A DNA stretch of 64,000 nucleotides from positions 62,001 through 126,000 of the forward strand of contig NZ_JABFHG010000007.1 of the NCBI RefSeq assembly GCF_013112485.1, given 5' to 3'. The notes beneath the pieces were generated by a model. The model ran no database searches and was not told the DNA's origin. It saw nothing but the letters and a program-made list of their open reading frames with translations. Positions 52,695 to 62,309 of the stretch are shown here, piece by piece. Within the stretch, counting starts at the first letter, position 1, and every line of letters starts with the position of its first letter. A program made the position numbers and the translations under genes. This DNA comes from Roseicella sp. DB1501 (GTDB lineage Bacteria > Pseudomonadota > Alphaproteobacteria > Acetobacterales > Acetobacteraceae).

Positions 52695-54209
52695 TTAACC
52701 GTCCTCGACCACCACCACCGCCTCGAGCCCCAGCGCGGCGCCGAGCGCCTCCACCCGGCGCAGCACGCTGTCGCCGGCAAAGACGCCGCCGCCCTCGGCG
52801 AGGCGCAGCACCAGCCGGCCACCGTCCCGCCGCAACGAGACGCCGGCGAGCAGCGCCGGCGTGCCGCCGCAGAGCGTATAGGCAAGGCGCAGCGCCGCCG
52901 CGAGCGCCTCGGCCCGGCGGATCGCCGGGATGTCCAGCAGCACCCGGGTCGGCGCCATGAAGGGCGCGTTCGGCTCGGCCTCGTAGCGCAGCGCGGCGAC
53001 CAGGGCGAGGAAGGCGCGGGCATGGTGGTCGAGCCCGACGCCGTTCTGCCGCAGCACCCGCAGGAAGGCCTGTTCGGCGCGGTATTCCGGATGGTCGTGG
53101 CTGCCGATATCGGAGAGCCAGCAGGCCGCCTCCCGCAGCTTGCGCGAGGCGCTGTCCTGCTCGGCGAAGACCGGATCGACCCAGGCGAGCAGCGCCGGCG
53201 GCAGGCCAGGATCGCGCCCCCAACGCAGCGCCAGCTCCCGCGCCGCCGCCAGCAACGGGTCCTCCGCCCGCGTCTCGGGCGGCAGCAGCCTGGCATACCA
53301 GCCCTCGCGCAGCCCATTGGCCGAGAAGACCACGCGCCCCGCCCCGGTCGCGCGCAACAGCCGCCGCAGCGCCACCGCCGCGAAGGGGAGGTCGCCGAGC
53401 CGCTTCTGCGGCGCGCCCGGCATGCGCTCGAGCGTCCGGCGCGAGGCGGCCATGACGACGCCGGCGAGATCGCGCGCCTCCTCCCGCCGCAGCACGTAGT
53501 GGTGGACGATGGCGAGCGGGTAGCCGGTCTGGGCGATGTGCATCCGCGCCAGCGCCCGCCACGCACCGCCGACGAGGTAGAGATCGCGCCCGGCGCCCTC
53601 CGCGAGCCAGGGCACGCCGCCGAGCTCCTTCTCGGCCACCGCCCGTGCCCGCACCACGTCGCCGCCCGCCCGCTCGGCGAGGCGGATGACGCCGAGCGGC
53701 AGCGAGGCGGCCCGGGTCGCGCGCCCCGTCTCCAGCCGCACCACCTCGAGGCTGCCGCCGCCGATATCGCCGAGAATGCCGTCGGCATCGGGAAAGCCGA
53801 GCAGCACGCCCTCGGCCGAGAGGGCGGCCTCCTGCTCGCCGGGCAGGATGCGGATCGGCACGCCGGGCAGCCGCTTCTGCAAGGCGGCGACGAAGCCCGG
53901 CCCGTTGCTCGCATCGCGCACCGCCGCCGTCGCCAGCACTTCCAGCGGTTCGGCATGCATGGCCCGTGCCACGGCCTGGTAGCGCGCGAGTACGGTGAGG
54001 GCCTGGCCGATCGCATCCTCGTTCAGGCGGCCGCTCGCCTGCAGCCCGCGGCCAAGGCCGAGAACGGCCTTCTCGTTGAAGATGGCGAGCGGGTTGCGCC
54101 CGGTGCCCTCGAAGATGACGAGGCGCACGGAATTCGAGCCGAGATCGACGACGCCGCTGCGGCCGGGGCTGCCGGCGGCGGGCCTGCTACCCGGATGGGA
54201 AGGAACCAT
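52695..54209 (-). CDS. ppx: Exopolyphosphatase, Ppx/GppA family
   Basis: A 504-residue Ppx/GppA phosphatase, which degrades polyphosphate or pppGpp. Actin-like ATPase-fold motifs: GVVDLGSNSVRLVIFEG at the N-terminus, LGDIGGGSLEVVRL and VLATAAVRDASNG. The C-terminal helical HD-like region contains SDIGSHDHPEYRAEQAF. It follows ppk by 14 bases, forming the classical ppk-ppx pair. ATG 54209 is chosen; a TTG three codons upstream is possible and no strong ribosome site decides. Confidence 0.93.
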   Translation of the reverse strand: MVPSHPGSRPAAGSPGRSGVVDLGSNSVRLVIFEGTGRNPLAIFNEKAVLGLGRGLQASGRLNEDAIGQALTVLARYQAVARAMHAEPLEVLATAAVRDASNGPGFVAALQKRLPGVPIRILPGEQEAALSAEGVLLGFPDADGILGDIGGGSLEVVRLETGRATRAASLPLGVIRLAERAGGDVVRARAVAEKELGGVPWLAEGAGRDLYLVGGAWRALARMHIAQTGYPLAIVHHYVLRREEARDLAGVVMAASRRTLERMPGAPQKRLGDLPFAAVALRRLLRATGAGRVVFSANGLREGWYARLLPPETRAEDPLLAAARELALRWGRDPGLPPALLAWVDPVFAEQDSASRKLREAACWLSDIGSHDHPEYRAEQAFLRVLRQNGVGLDHHARAFLALVAALRYEAEPNAPFMAPTRVLLDIPAIRRAEALAAALRLAYTLCGGTPALLAGVSLRRDGGRLVLRLAEGGGVFAGDSVLRRVEALGAALGLEAVVVVEDG

Positions 54210-54223
54210 GGTGTCCAAGCGGA

Positions 54224-56407
54224 TCAGTCCTGTGCCACGCGATCCTGCCGGGCGCGGCGGCTGCCCTGCGTGGTCGTCCGCCGCAAGGCGCTGCCGCGGC
54301 CCGACAGCGAGGGGTTGGTCATGAAATACTCGTGCGCCGAGACCGGGTTCGCGCCGGGATCGACGCGCACCCATTCGCCGCCCGGCTGCAGCTGCCAGCT
54401 CTGCGCCGTGTCCTTCAGGTTCACCACCATGATCTGGTCGAGCACCTGTGCATGCACCGTGGGATTCTCCACCGGCACCAGCGTCTCGACGCGCCAGTCC
54501 ATGTTCCGGGCCATCCAGTCGGCCGAGGAGATATAGACCCGGGCGCGCCGCGAGGGGAGGCGGTGGCCGTTGCCGAAGGCGATGATGCGCGAATGTTCCA
54601 GGAAACGCCCGACGATCGACTTCACCCGGATGGTCTCGGACAGGCCGGGGACGCCCGGCCGCAGGCAGCAGATGCCGCGCACCACGCAATCCACCTTCAC
54701 CCCGGCCTGGCTCGCCCGGTAGAGCGCGTCGATGAGCTGGGTGTCGACCAGGCTGTTCATCTTCAGCCAGATGCCGGCCGGCTTGCCCTCGCGCGCGAAG
54801 CGGATCTCCTGCTCGATCAGGCCGAGCAGCGTCGGCCGCGTCGTCAGCGGCGAGAAGGCGAGCGCCTCCATCGTCTCCGGCCTTGCATAGCCGGTCATGT
54901 AGTTGAACAGCTTCTGCGCGTCCCGCGTCAGCGCCGGATCGGCGGTGAAGAAGGAAAGGTCGGTATAGATGCGCGCGGTCACCGGATGATAATTGCCGGT
55001 GCCGAAATGCGCGTAGGAGCGCAGCGCCACGCCCTCGCGGCGCACGACGAGGCTGACCTTGGCATGGGTCTTCAGCTCGACGAAGCCGAAGACCACCTGC
55101 ACCCCGGCCGCCTCCAGCTCACGCGCGAGGGCGATGTTGCGCTCCTCGTCGAAGCGGGCCTTCAGCTCGACCATGGCGGTCACGCTCTTGCCGGATTCCG
55201 AGGCCTCGATCAGCGCCCGGGCGATCGGGCTGTCGCGGCTGGTGCGGTAGAGCGTCTGCTTGATGGCGACGACGTTCGGATCGCGCGCCGCCTGCCGCAG
55301 GAACTGCACCACCACGTCGAAGCTCTCATACGGATGGTGGACGATGATGTCCTTGGCGCGGATCGCCGCGAAGCAGTCGCCGCCGAAATCGAGGATCCGC
55401 TCCGGGAAGCGCGGGGTGTAGGGCGTGAAGAGCAGGTCGGGCCGGTCGTCGACGATGAGCTGCTTCAGGTCGGCGATGCCGAGCAGCCCGTCGACCACCA
55501 CGACGCTGCCGGGCGAGGCGTCGAGCTCCTCGACGACGAACTCGACCATGTCGGCCGGCGTCGCGGCGGTGACGGTGAGGTGGATCGGCCGGCCGCGGCG
55601 GCGCCGCTTCAGCGCCGTCTCGTAGGACCGCACCAGGTCCTCCGCCTCCTCCTCGAACTCCACGTCGGTGTCGCGGATCAGCCGGAACAGCCCGTGCTCG
55701 GCCGGGATGAAGCCGGGGAAGAGCCGGCCGAGGGAGAGGGTGATCGCATCCTCGAGCAGCAGGAAGCGGATCACCTTCTCGCCCTCCGTCGCGGGCAGGC
55801 GGATGAAGCGGTCGATCTGCGGCGGCAGCGGCAGCAGCGCCCGCATGGTGCCGCCATCCTCCTCGCGCACCAGCTTCAGCACCATGCAAAGCGCGAGGTT
55901 GGTGATGAAAGGGAAGGGATGCGCCGGATCGACTGCGAGCGGCGTGAGCACCGGGAAGACCCGCTCCATGAACCAGTTCGAGAGCCAGTCCCGGTCGGCC
56001 TCGCTCAGCGCCTCGGGGGTCGCCAGCACCAGCCCGGCCGAGGCGAGCAGGCCGCGCAGCTCCCGCCACTCGCGCTGCTGGTCATCGATCAGCTCCTTCG
56101 CCCGCGCCAGGATCTCGGCCAGTTGCTGCGAGGGCGTACGGCCGTCCGGCGACAGGGTGGCGATGCCCGCCCGCTCCTGCCCGATCAGCCCGGCGACGCG
56201 GACGGAATAGAACTCGTCGAGGTTGGACGCCGAGATCGCCACGAAGCGCAGCCGCTCCAGCAGCGGGTGAGTCGCGTTCGCCGCCTCCTCCAGCACCCGG
56301 GTGTTGAAGTCGAGCCAGGAGAGCTCGCGGTTGATGAAGCGCGCCGGTTGATCAAGGGCGACCGCCGGCTCGGCCTCGGCGGATGGCAGCACTTCGGCGA
56401 GCGACAT
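54224..56407 (-). CDS. ppk: Polyphosphate kinase 1
   Basis: A 727-residue PPK1 that makes polyphosphate from ATP. Features: [19 protein letters not shown] at the N-terminus, [20 protein letters not shown], catalytic-region [27 protein letters not shown], and [18 protein letters not shown]. The C-terminal extension beyond the core is short and basic. It is encoded with ppx and downstream of an hdaA-like gene, a common alphaproteobacterial order. Confidence 0.96.
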   Translation of the reverse strand: MSLAEVLPSAEAEPAVALDQPARFINRELSWLDFNTRVLEEAANATHPLLERLRFVAISASNLDEFYSVRVAGLIGQERAGIATLSPDGRTPSQQLAEILARAKELIDDQQREWRELRGLLASAGLVLATPEALSEADRDWLSNWFMERVFPVLTPLAVDPAHPFPFITNLALCMVLKLVREEDGGTMRALLPLPPQIDRFIRLPATEGEKVIRFLLLEDAITLSLGRLFPGFIPAEHGLFRLIRDTDVEFEEEAEDLVRSYETALKRRRRGRPIHLTVTAATPADMVEFVVEELDASPGSVVVVDGLLGIADLKQLIVDDRPDLLFTPYTPRFPERILDFGGDCFAAIRAKDIIVHHPYESFDVVVQFLRQAARDPNVVAIKQTLYRTSRDSPIARALIEASESGKSVTAMVELKARFDEERNIALARELEAAGVQVVFGFVELKTHAKVSLVVRREGVALRSYAHFGTGNYHPVTARIYTDLSFFTADPALTRDAQKLFNYMTGYARPETMEALAFSPLTTRPTLLGLIEQEIRFAREGKPAGIWLKMNSLVDTQLIDALYRASQAGVKVDCVVRGICCLRPGVPGLSETIRVKSIVGRFLEHSRIIAFGNGHRLPSRRARVYISSADWMARNMDWRVETLVPVENPTVHAQVLDQIMVVNLKDTAQSWQLQPGGEWVRVDPGANPVSAHEYFMTNPSLSGRGSALRRTTTQGSRRARQDRVAQD

Positions 56408-56440
56408 GGGATGGAGCCTCCGGCGTCGATGCCGCCGACC

Positions 56441-57202
56441 CTACAGCAGGGTCGGGGTCGACGGCCAATCGGCTTCCCTGACTGCCATCGAATCGTCATC
56501 CGCGATTGTTTCGGCAAGTTCCGGCCATTCCGCCAGCACCGCCCGCGCCAGGGCCCGGGTGACGCGGCCGCCGGCGGCGAGCGCGGCGCGGTCGAGCCGG
56601 GCCGCGGCCTCGGCCATGGCCGCCGCCTCGCGCGGCAGGCGGGCGAGCAGCCAGTCCTGTACGCCGCGCTCGACGCGGAGTTGGCGCAGCCGGAAATGCC
56701 GCCGCAGCAGGGCGGCGAGCAGCGCATCGCTTGGCGGATGCAGCGCCACGGCCCCCATGGCGCGCAGTCGGCTGCGCAGGTCGGGCAGCCCGACGCGCCA
56801 GCGGGCCGGCGCCTCCCGCCCCGCGAGCAGCAGGCGCTGGCCACGCTCGGCGCAGAGGTTGAGCAGGTGCAGCAGCGCCTCCTCCTCCGGCGCGCAATCC
56901 GCATCGTCGAGGACGAGGCCGGCGCCGGCCGGCACCTCGGGCAGGCCGCGCAGCGCGAGGCCGTCCATCGCCGGCCAGCGCCGCGCCGCGGCGAGGCCGC
57001 GCAGCATGTGCGTCTTGCCGGTCGCCGCCGGCCCGTAGAGGCCGAGCCGCCCGCCGGGCCAGCGATCCGGCCGCTGCAGCCAGGCGAGCGCCTCGGCATT
57101 GGAGCCGTCCTCCAGCACCTCCTCCTCCGCCCAGGTCGCGGCGATGGGCAGGGGCAAGGCGAGCTGCCGCGGCGGGATGGGCGGGCGGTCCTCCGGTGGC
57201 AT
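56441..57202 (-). CDS. hdaA: HdaA-like DnaA regulatory inactivator
   Basis: A 253-residue DnaA-related AAA+ protein without a DNA-binding domain. Near the N-terminus is a likely sliding-clamp-binding motif, QLALPL (residues 13-18); Walker A is GPAATGKTHML and Walker B LVLDDAD. Hda proteins, bound to the clamp, stimulate ATP hydrolysis on DnaA to prevent re-initiation. The ATG overlaps the TGA of the permease gene by one base (TGATG). Weak AAA+ conservation leaves some doubt whether it is Hda or another DnaA-like chaperone, but the context fits. Confidence 0.88.
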   Translation of the reverse strand: MPPEDRPPIPPRQLALPLPIAATWAEEEVLEDGSNAEALAWLQRPDRWPGGRLGLYGPAATGKTHMLRGLAAARRWPAMDGLALRGLPEVPAGAGLVLDDADCAPEEEALLHLLNLCAERGQRLLLAGREAPARWRVGLPDLRSRLRAMGAVALHPPSDALLAALLRRHFRLRQLRVERGVQDWLLARLPREAAAMAEAAARLDRAALAAGGRVTRALARAVLAEWPELAETIADDDSMAVREADWPSTPTLL

Positions 57203-58401
57203 CAAAGCCCCGTGCGTGGCGGGTCGAGATAGAGCGGGCTCTCGAGGTAGCGCCGCAGCCAGTAGCGGGCGATGACGCCGGCCACCGCCGCGATCGGCAC
57301 GGCGAGCAGCACGCCGAGGAAGCCGAAGGCGACGCCGCCGGCGAAGAGGGCGAAGATCACCCAGACCGCGTGCAGCTCCACCCGGTCGCCGAGCAGGCGT
57401 GGATAGATGATGTAGCCCTCGACCACCTGCCCGGTGAGGAAGATGGCGAGCACCGTCAGCACCCCGTTCCAGGTGCCGAATTGCGCCAGCGCCAGGCCGA
57501 GCGCCGTCAGCAGCCCGGTGATGGAGCCGATATAGGGGATGAAGGACAGGATGCCGGAAAGCAGCCCGACGGTCAGGCCAAGCTCGAGCCCGATCGCCGA
57601 GAGCGCGGCGGCGTAGTAGACGGCGAGCAGCGCGCAGCAAAGAAGCTGCCCGCGCAGCCAGGCCGAGAGCAGGCGGTCGGTGTCGCGGGCGAGCTGGCGC
57701 AGCGTCGAGGCGGAGCGCCGCGGCAGCCAGGCATCCACGCGCAGCACCATGCGCGGCCAGTCGCGCAGCAGGTAGAAGGCGACGACCGGCGTCACCGTGA
57801 CCAGGGTGAAGACGTTGAACAGCGCGACGCCGCCGCCGAGCAGCCGCGCGACCGAGGTGCCGAGCCAGGAGATGATCGCCCCGGCCTGGCCCACCGCGAG
57901 GTCCTGCAGCCGCGTGTCGAAGACATCCGGGCCGAGCCGGGCGGAGAGCAGGATCAGCGCGTCCCGCACCGCCTGGCCGACGCCGATCACGTAGCTCGGC
58001 AGGCGTTGCAGCAGCACCGTCACCTGCGAGATCAGCAGCGGGTAGAGCAGCAGCAGGCCGAGCAGCGCCACCGCCACCATGCCGAGCACCAGCAGCAACG
58101 CGGCCAGGCCGCGCGGCAGGCCGATGCGGCTCAGCCGGGCCGCCACCGGGTCGAGGAAATAGGCGATCACCGCCGCCAGCACGAAGGGCGTCAGGATCTG
58201 CGAGAACAGCCAGAGGGCGAGCAGCAGGGCGGCCCCGAGCCCGGCGAAGAGCGCGATGCGCTGGCCGCGGGTGGAGACGCGCGCCGCCCCGGCCGGCCGC
58301 GCCGGCTCCGGCCGGGGCCGCAACGGCGGCGGCGGCGCATCAGCGGGCATGCCGCCCGCCGGGGGTCGCGCCACGCCGCGCTCGGCGGGCAGCCGCGTCA
58401 T
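57202..58401 (-). CDS. AI-2E-family (PerM-like) permease
   Basis: A 399-residue membrane protein of the AI-2E/UPF0118 family with about eight helices. A Pro-rich cytoplasmic N-terminus (residues ~10-40) precedes the first helices; marks are LTPFVLAAVIAYFLDPV and, later, GILSFIPYIGSITGLL and LGDRVELHAVWVIFAL. Functions in the family range from Na+/H+ antiport to signal export; unknown here. ATG 58401 is chosen because GAGG lies five bases upstream and it avoids overlap with the preceding gene. Coupled to hdaA by a TGATG overlap. Confidence 0.88.
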   Translation of the reverse strand: MTRLPAERGVARPPAGGMPADAPPPPLRPRPEPARPAGAARVSTRGQRIALFAGLGAALLLALWLFSQILTPFVLAAVIAYFLDPVAARLSRIGLPRGLAALLLVLGMVAVALLGLLLLYPLLISQVTVLLQRLPSYVIGVGQAVRDALILLSARLGPDVFDTRLQDLAVGQAGAIISWLGTSVARLLGGGVALFNVFTLVTVTPVVAFYLLRDWPRMVLRVDAWLPRRSASTLRQLARDTDRLLSAWLRGQLLCCALLAVYYAAALSAIGLELGLTVGLLSGILSFIPYIGSITGLLTALGLALAQFGTWNGVLTVLAIFLTGQVVEGYIIYPRLLGDRVELHAVWVIFALFAGGVAFGFLGVLLAVPIAAVAGVIARYWLRRYLESPLYLDPPRTGL

Positions 58402-58408
58402 CGCCGCC

Positions 58409-58960
58409 TCACGGCGCATCCGGCGTCGCGCGCGGACGCCGCAGGGTCGCGGCGACGTAGAGGGCGCCCGAGGCGAAGGTGGAGAGCGCGACGGCCCAGA
58501 TCATCAGCCTCAGCAGGCCGCTCGCGGAGAGGCCGAAGCCCGCCAGCAGCAGGGCGAGCGCGGCGAGGGCGATCTGCAGCGCAGTGTTCACCTTGGAGAC
58601 GATGAGCGGGCGGATCGCCGGCGGCTGGCCCAGCACCCAGAGCACGAGCACGCCGCCGACGATCAGCAGGTCGCGGAAGACGACCAGGATCGCCAGCCAG
58701 TCCGGCAGCACGCCGATGGCGGCGAGGGTGACATAGACCGAGACCAGCAGCGCCTTGTCCGCCACCGGGTCGAGCAGGGCGCCAAGCGCGCTGCGGGCGT
58801 TCCGCGCCCGCGCCAGCCAGCCATCGACGGCGTCCGAGATGCCGGCGCCGACGAAGAGCAGGAAAGCGAGGTCGAGCCGGTGCTGCAGGATCAGCCAGAC
58901 GGTTGCCGGCACGGCGCAGAGCCGCGCCAGGGTGATGAGGTTGGGCAGGGTGACGAGCAC
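58409..58960 (-). CDS. CDP-alcohol phosphatidyltransferase (PgsA-like)
   Basis: A 183-residue membrane enzyme of phospholipid synthesis. The CDP-alcohol signature is complete: DAVDGWLARARNARSALGAL and then LDPVADK, matching D-x2-DG-x2-AR-x8-G-x3-D-x3-D. Five to six helices are predicted, and the N-terminal LPNLITLARL is typical of PgsA/cardiolipin synthase-like members. The product could be phosphatidylglycerophosphate or cardiolipin. The GTG at 58960 is the only start directly before the conserved region; its ribosome site is poorly spaced. Confidence 0.88.
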   Translation of the reverse strand: MLVTLPNLITLARLCAVPATVWLILQHRLDLAFLLFVGAGISDAVDGWLARARNARSALGALLDPVADKALLVSVYVTLAAIGVLPDWLAILVVFRDLLIVGGVLVLWVLGQPPAIRPLIVSKVNTALQIALAALALLLAGFGLSASGLLRLMIWAVALSTFASGALYVAATLRRPRATPDAP

Positions 58961-59003
58961 GGCGGGCGCCGCACCCTCCGGCTCCCCACCCTCCCGCCCG
59001 GGC

Positions 59004-59795
59004 TCAAGGCCCGCTGGCAAGGACCAGACGCCAGGCTTCGCCCGGCCGCGGCCCGGCGGCGGGGGCGAGTTGGATGCCGAGCCCGGCGAGGTCGCCGGCC
59101 GCGACCTCCGTCGGCACCCGCAGCCCGAGCCGCACCCGGGCCGCATCCACCGCGATGGCGCGGAGCTCGACCGAGGCCACCGGGCCCGCGCCCTTCAGCC
59201 GCCGCAGCAATTCCAGCCACTCGCCCATGGAATGATAGATGGCGACGGCATCCACCCAATTCGAGGCCGGCCCGCCGGGCGAGGCTCCGCCTGCCACCGG
59301 GGCCGGCGCGGGCGGCGCCAGCCCCGGCACCCGGCCGGCCAGCGCGCTCCGCACCCGGTTGCCGTTGAAATTCACGGTGATCCGGCCGGCATAGCGGGTC
59401 GGGGAGGTGCGCTCCTGCTCGATGACGATCGAGTTCACCATGTTGTCTATCTGCGAATCGGAGAGGTTCGGCGCCGTGGTCCCCGCCTCGGTGGCGAGCT
59501 TCTCCCAGGCGGCGCGGCGGCCGGCGGCCAGCGCGCGCTCCTTCGCCAGCACGCCGTTCTCGGCGCTCGCCTCGGCCGGGATGCCGCGTTGGGTGAGGTT
59601 CAGCGTCGGGCCGGCCGATTCGGGCGGCGTGACCAGCCCAACAGATGGTGCGGTGGCCGGCTCGGCGGGAAGCTGCGCCGCGGCGGGGAATGCGGCCCCG
59701 AATGCGACCGCCAGCGCTCCTGCCAACACGACCGCCAGGCGGCCTGCCCTGCCGCGCGCCATGCCTGCCGCCCCAACCCTGCGGATCCCCGCCAT
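59004..59795 (-). CDS. DUF2066-domain exported protein
   Basis: A 263-residue protein of the DUF2066 family with a signal-like hydrophobic stretch (residues ~18-40, LAVVLAGALAVAFGAAF). The domain starts near KERALAAGRRAAWEKLA and includes SDSQIDNMVNSIVIEQERTS and RYAGRITVNFNGNRVR. Function is unknown; the gene regularly heads this cluster in alphaproteobacteria, ahead of the phosphatidyltransferase and permease. ATG 59795 is chosen because AGGAG lies seven bases upstream; an ATG at 59762 lacks one. It is divergent from purM. Confidence 0.82.
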   Translation of the reverse strand: MAGIRRVGAAGMARGRAGRLAVVLAGALAVAFGAAFPAAAQLPAEPATAPSVGLVTPPESAGPTLNLTQRGIPAEASAENGVLAKERALAAGRRAAWEKLATEAGTTAPNLSDSQIDNMVNSIVIEQERTSPTRYAGRITVNFNGNRVRSALAGRVPGLAPPAPAPVAGGASPGGPASNWVDAVAIYHSMGEWLELLRRLKGAGPVASVELRAIAVDAARVRLGLRVPTEVAAGDLAGLGIQLAPAAGPRPGEAWRLVLASGP

Positions 59796-60047
59796 CGGCC
59801 CTCTCCTGCCCCGGGATCGCCCCCGGCCGCAACCTTGTCCGCGCCGTGGGCCCCGCCTCGCGCCGGGACCGCCGATGCGGTTCGACTGGACCGTGAGCGA
59901 CCGGCGCGGCCAAGCTGGCCGCAGCCGGCGGATGCCGGTCTGGACACGGCCTGCATCCGAGGCCAGCGAGTCTCTGGACTCCGGCGCGCGGCGCGCGTAG
60001 GGCGCGGCGACCACGGCCGTGACGCCGCCTTGAATCCCATAGCCGAT

Positions 60048-60053
60048 CGGAGG
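60048..60053 (+). promoter_or_regulatory. Ribosome binding site supporting a CTG start for purM
   Basis: CGGAGG lies five bases upstream of the in-frame CTG at 60059. No ATG, GTG or TTG occurs in frame between the upstream TGA (60020) and codon 60128, which is already inside conserved PurM sequence. Confidence 0.55.
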
Positions 60054-60058
60054 CCGCC

Positions 60059-61156
60059 CTGACCAGTTCCCCTGATGTCACGTCCGGTACGAATGCCGGC
60101 GGCAGCCTGACCTATCGCGAGGCCGGGGTGGATATCGAGGCCGGCGATGCGCTGGTCGAGGCGATCAAGCCCCTGGCGAAGTCGACCGACCGCCGCGGCA
60201 CGATGGGCGGGCTGGGCGGTTTCGGCGCGCTGTTCGACCTGAAGGCCGCGGGCTTCGCCGATCCGGTCCTCGTCTCCTCGACCGATGGCGTCGGCACCAA
60301 GCTGCGCCTGGCGATCGAGGCCGGGCGGCATGCGACGGTCGGCATCGACCTGGTGGCGATGTGCGTCAACGACCTCGTGGTGCAGGGGGCGGAGCCGCTC
60401 TTCTTCCTCGACTACTTCGCCACCGGCCGGCTGCAGCCGGACCAGGCGCGCGACGTCATCGCCGGCATCGCCGCCGGCTGCCGCGAGGCCGGCTGCGCCC
60501 TGGTCGGCGGCGAGACGGCGGAGATGCCGGGCATGTATGCCGCGGGCGATTACGACCTCGCGGGCTTCGCCGTCGGCGCGGCGGAGCGCGGGGCGCTGCT
60601 GCCGAAGCCGGTCGGGCCGGGCGACGTGCTGCTCGGCCTCGCCAGCAGCGGCGTGCATTCCAACGGCTTCTCCCTGGTGCGGCGGGTGGTCGCGGCCGGC
60701 GGGGCGGCGCTCGACGCCGCCGCCCCCTTCGCCCCCGGCCAGACCCTGGCCGAGGCGCTGCTGGCGCCGACGCGCCTCTATGTGCGGCCGCTGCTCGCCT
60801 TGCACCGCGCCGGGCTGCTGAAGGCGGCGGCGCACATCACCGGCGGCGGCCTGCCGGGCAACCTGCCGCGGGTGCTGCCCAAGGGCGTCACCGCGGTGAT
60901 CGACGCCACCGCCTGGCCGGTGCCGCCGGTCTTCGCCTGGCTCGCCCGTACCGGCAATGTCGCGGCGGATGAGATGCTGCGGGTCTTCAACTGCGGCATC
61001 GGCATGGTCGCCGTGGTCGCGGCGGCCGAGGCCGAGGCGGCGATGCGGCAGCTCACCAAGGCGGGCGAGCGCGTCTTCCGCATCGGCGCGCTGGAGGCCG
61101 GCGCCGGGCCGGCCGGGCTGCGCATCGAGAAGCTGCCCGCCGCCTGGCCGCGCTGA
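60059..61156 (+). CDS. purM: Phosphoribosylformylglycinamidine cyclo-ligase
   Basis: A 365-residue AIR synthetase closing the imidazole ring in purine synthesis. Motifs: [19 protein letters not shown] at the N-terminus, [47 protein letters not shown] and [13 protein letters not shown]. The start is unusual: conserved sequence begins upstream of the first canonical start codon (GTG 60128), and the only candidate with a ribosome site is CTG 60059. A frame from GTG 60128 would lack the SLTYREAG segment. It is followed by purN one base after its stop. Confidence 0.94.
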   Translation: MTSSPDVTSGTNAGGSLTYREAGVDIEAGDALVEAIKPLAKSTDRRGTMGGLGGFGALFDLKAAGFADPVLVSSTDGVGTKLRLAIEAGRHATVGIDLVAMCVNDLVVQGAEPLFFLDYFATGRLQPDQARDVIAGIAAGCREAGCALVGGETAEMPGMYAAGDYDLAGFAVGAAERGALLPKPVGPGDVLLGLASSGVHSNGFSLVRRVVAAGGAALDAAAPFAPGQTLAEALLAPTRLYVRPLLALHRAGLLKAAAHITGGGLPGNLPRVLPKGVTAVIDATAWPVPPVFAWLARTGNVAADEMLRVFNCGIGMVAVVAAAEAEAAMRQLTKAGERVFRIGALEAGAGPAGLRIEKLPAAWPR

Positions 61157-61157
61157 G

Positions 61158-61850
61158 ATGCCGCGCCTGCGCACCGCCATCCTGATCTCCGGCCGCGGCT
61201 CCAACATGGCGGCGCTGTTGGCCGCCGCGCGTGACCCGGCCTATCCGGCCGAGATCGCCCTGGTGCTGTCGAACCGCGCCGAGGCGGCCGGTCTCGCCCG
61301 CGCCGCCGAGGCCGGCGTGCCGACCGCCGTGATCGAGAGCCGGGCGCATCGCGGCGACCGCGCCGGCTTCGAGGCGGCGATGCAGGCGGTGCTGGAGCGG
61401 CACGGCATCGGGCTGATCGCGCTCGCCGGCTTCATGCGCGTCCTCACCCCAGGCTTCGTCGAGCGCTGGGCTGGCCGGCTGGTGAACATCCACCCCTCGC
61501 TGCTGCCCGCCTTCCCCGGGCTCGAGACGCATGAGCGGGCGCTCGCCGCCGGCGTGCGGCTGCATGGCTGCACCGTGCACCTCGTCAGCGCCGGGGTGGA
61601 TGAGGGGCCGATCCTCGTGCAGGCCGCGGTGCCGGTGCTGCCGGCGGACACGCCCGACTCGCTCGCCGCCCGGGTGCTGGCGGAGGAGCACCGGATCTAT
61701 CCGGCGGCGCTGGCCTGGCTGGCGGCGGGCCGGGTGCGGGTGGAGGCGGGCCGCGTCACCGTGGCCGATGCCCCGGCGCCGCAGGCCGCGCTCGTCAACC
61801 CCTTGCCGGAACCCGCGCCGCTTCCTACACCCTCGCACCGGATCGGATGA
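61158..61850 (+). CDS. purN: Phosphoribosylglycinamide formyltransferase
   Basis: A 230-residue GAR transformylase using 10-formyl-THF. Motifs: AILISGRGSNMAALL, LAGFMRVLTPGFVERW, the catalytic NIHPSLLPAFPGLETHERAL (Asn, His) and VDEGPILVQAAVPV with the catalytic Asp. The C-terminal 25 residues are a Pro-rich extension. Translation is likely coupled to purM. A small cytochrome oxidase subunit gene begins within a few bases of its stop. Confidence 0.96.
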   Translation: MPRLRTAILISGRGSNMAALLAAARDPAYPAEIALVLSNRAEAAGLARAAEAGVPTAVIESRAHRGDRAGFEAAMQAVLERHGIGLIALAGFMRVLTPGFVERWAGRLVNIHPSLLPAFPGLETHERALAAGVRLHGCTVHLVSAGVDEGPILVQAAVPVLPADTPDSLAARVLAEEHRIYPAALAWLAAGRVRVEAGRVTVADAPAPQAALVNPLPEPAPLPTPSHRIG

Positions 61851-61861
61851 GGGAAGCGGCC

Positions 61862-62017
61862 GTGGCCCAGCAGGAGAGCTACGATTTTTCGGCGGTCGAG
61901 GCGAAGGACATCATCGCCGACCGCGAGCGCGGCTGGGTGGGCTTCACCAAATTCCTCACCTGGGCGATCATCATCACCGCCGTGGTGCTGCTCGGCCTGC
62001 TGATCTTCGTCGCCTGA
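61862..62017 (+). CDS. Small aa3-type cytochrome c oxidase subunit IV
   Basis: A 51-residue protein: a soluble N-terminus (AQQESYDFSAVEAKDIIADR) and one C-terminal membrane helix (WAIIITAVVLLGLLIFVA). This is the bacterial COX4_pro_2 pattern, a peripheral single-helix subunit of aa3 oxidase. GTG 61862 is chosen with GAGGGA seven bases upstream; an ATG at 61847 that overlaps the purN stop is an alternative adding five residues. The main oxidase genes are not in the window. Confidence 0.78.
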   Translation: MAQQESYDFSAVEAKDIIADRERGWVGFTKFLTWAIIITAVVLLGLLIFVA

Positions 62018-62230
62018 GCCGGCGCGGCTGGCCCAAGGGCTGGCCGCCGCCTTGCGTCCCGAACACTGTCGTTCGCGGGGTTGAGCCGTGCCTTCAGCGC
62101 GCTTCTGGCCTAGTTGCGTCTATCAGAACCGTCGCTGCCCGTTGCCCTGCCGCGGCAGGCTGTGGCGTGCTCAGGGCATGAGGCGAATCACGCCCCCCCG
62201 CAAAGCCGCGAAGCGGTTTTGCGGGGAATC
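62018..62230. other. Intergenic gap between the oxidase subunit and Bug genes
   Basis: Apart from the compound repeat (62138-62226) nothing recognisable is present; 62018-62137 shows no gene, promoter or RNA by eye. Confidence 0.5.
62138..62226 (-). repeat. Compound intergenic repeat, copy 5 (short A block)
   Basis: On the minus strand: C hairpin CCCCGCAAA/TTTGCGGGG (outer stem 62226-62196) with inner CCGC/GCGG, a spacer with CGTGATTCGC (GANTC), then CGCCACAGC and a shortened A palindrome CTGCCGCGGCAG with no loop, then GGCAACGGG. It begins four bases after the TAG that would end the unshifted Bug gene. Confidence 0.75.
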
Positions 62231-62309
62231 CTAATCGACATAGGCCTCGGCGGCCCGGACCACCTCGCCCCAGGCCAACCGCTCGCGCCGGCCGAACGCC
62301 GCCAGTTCC

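Noticed and set aside
50852-54016. Very long minus-strand open frame overlapping ppx and the oxygenase/receptor pair
   Set aside because: Low-complexity Arg/Ser/Pro translation in a shifted frame of real genes; no domain recognised.
54332-57232. Long plus-strand open frame opposite ppk and hdaA
   Set aside because: Antisense shadow of ppk; composition is not protein-like.
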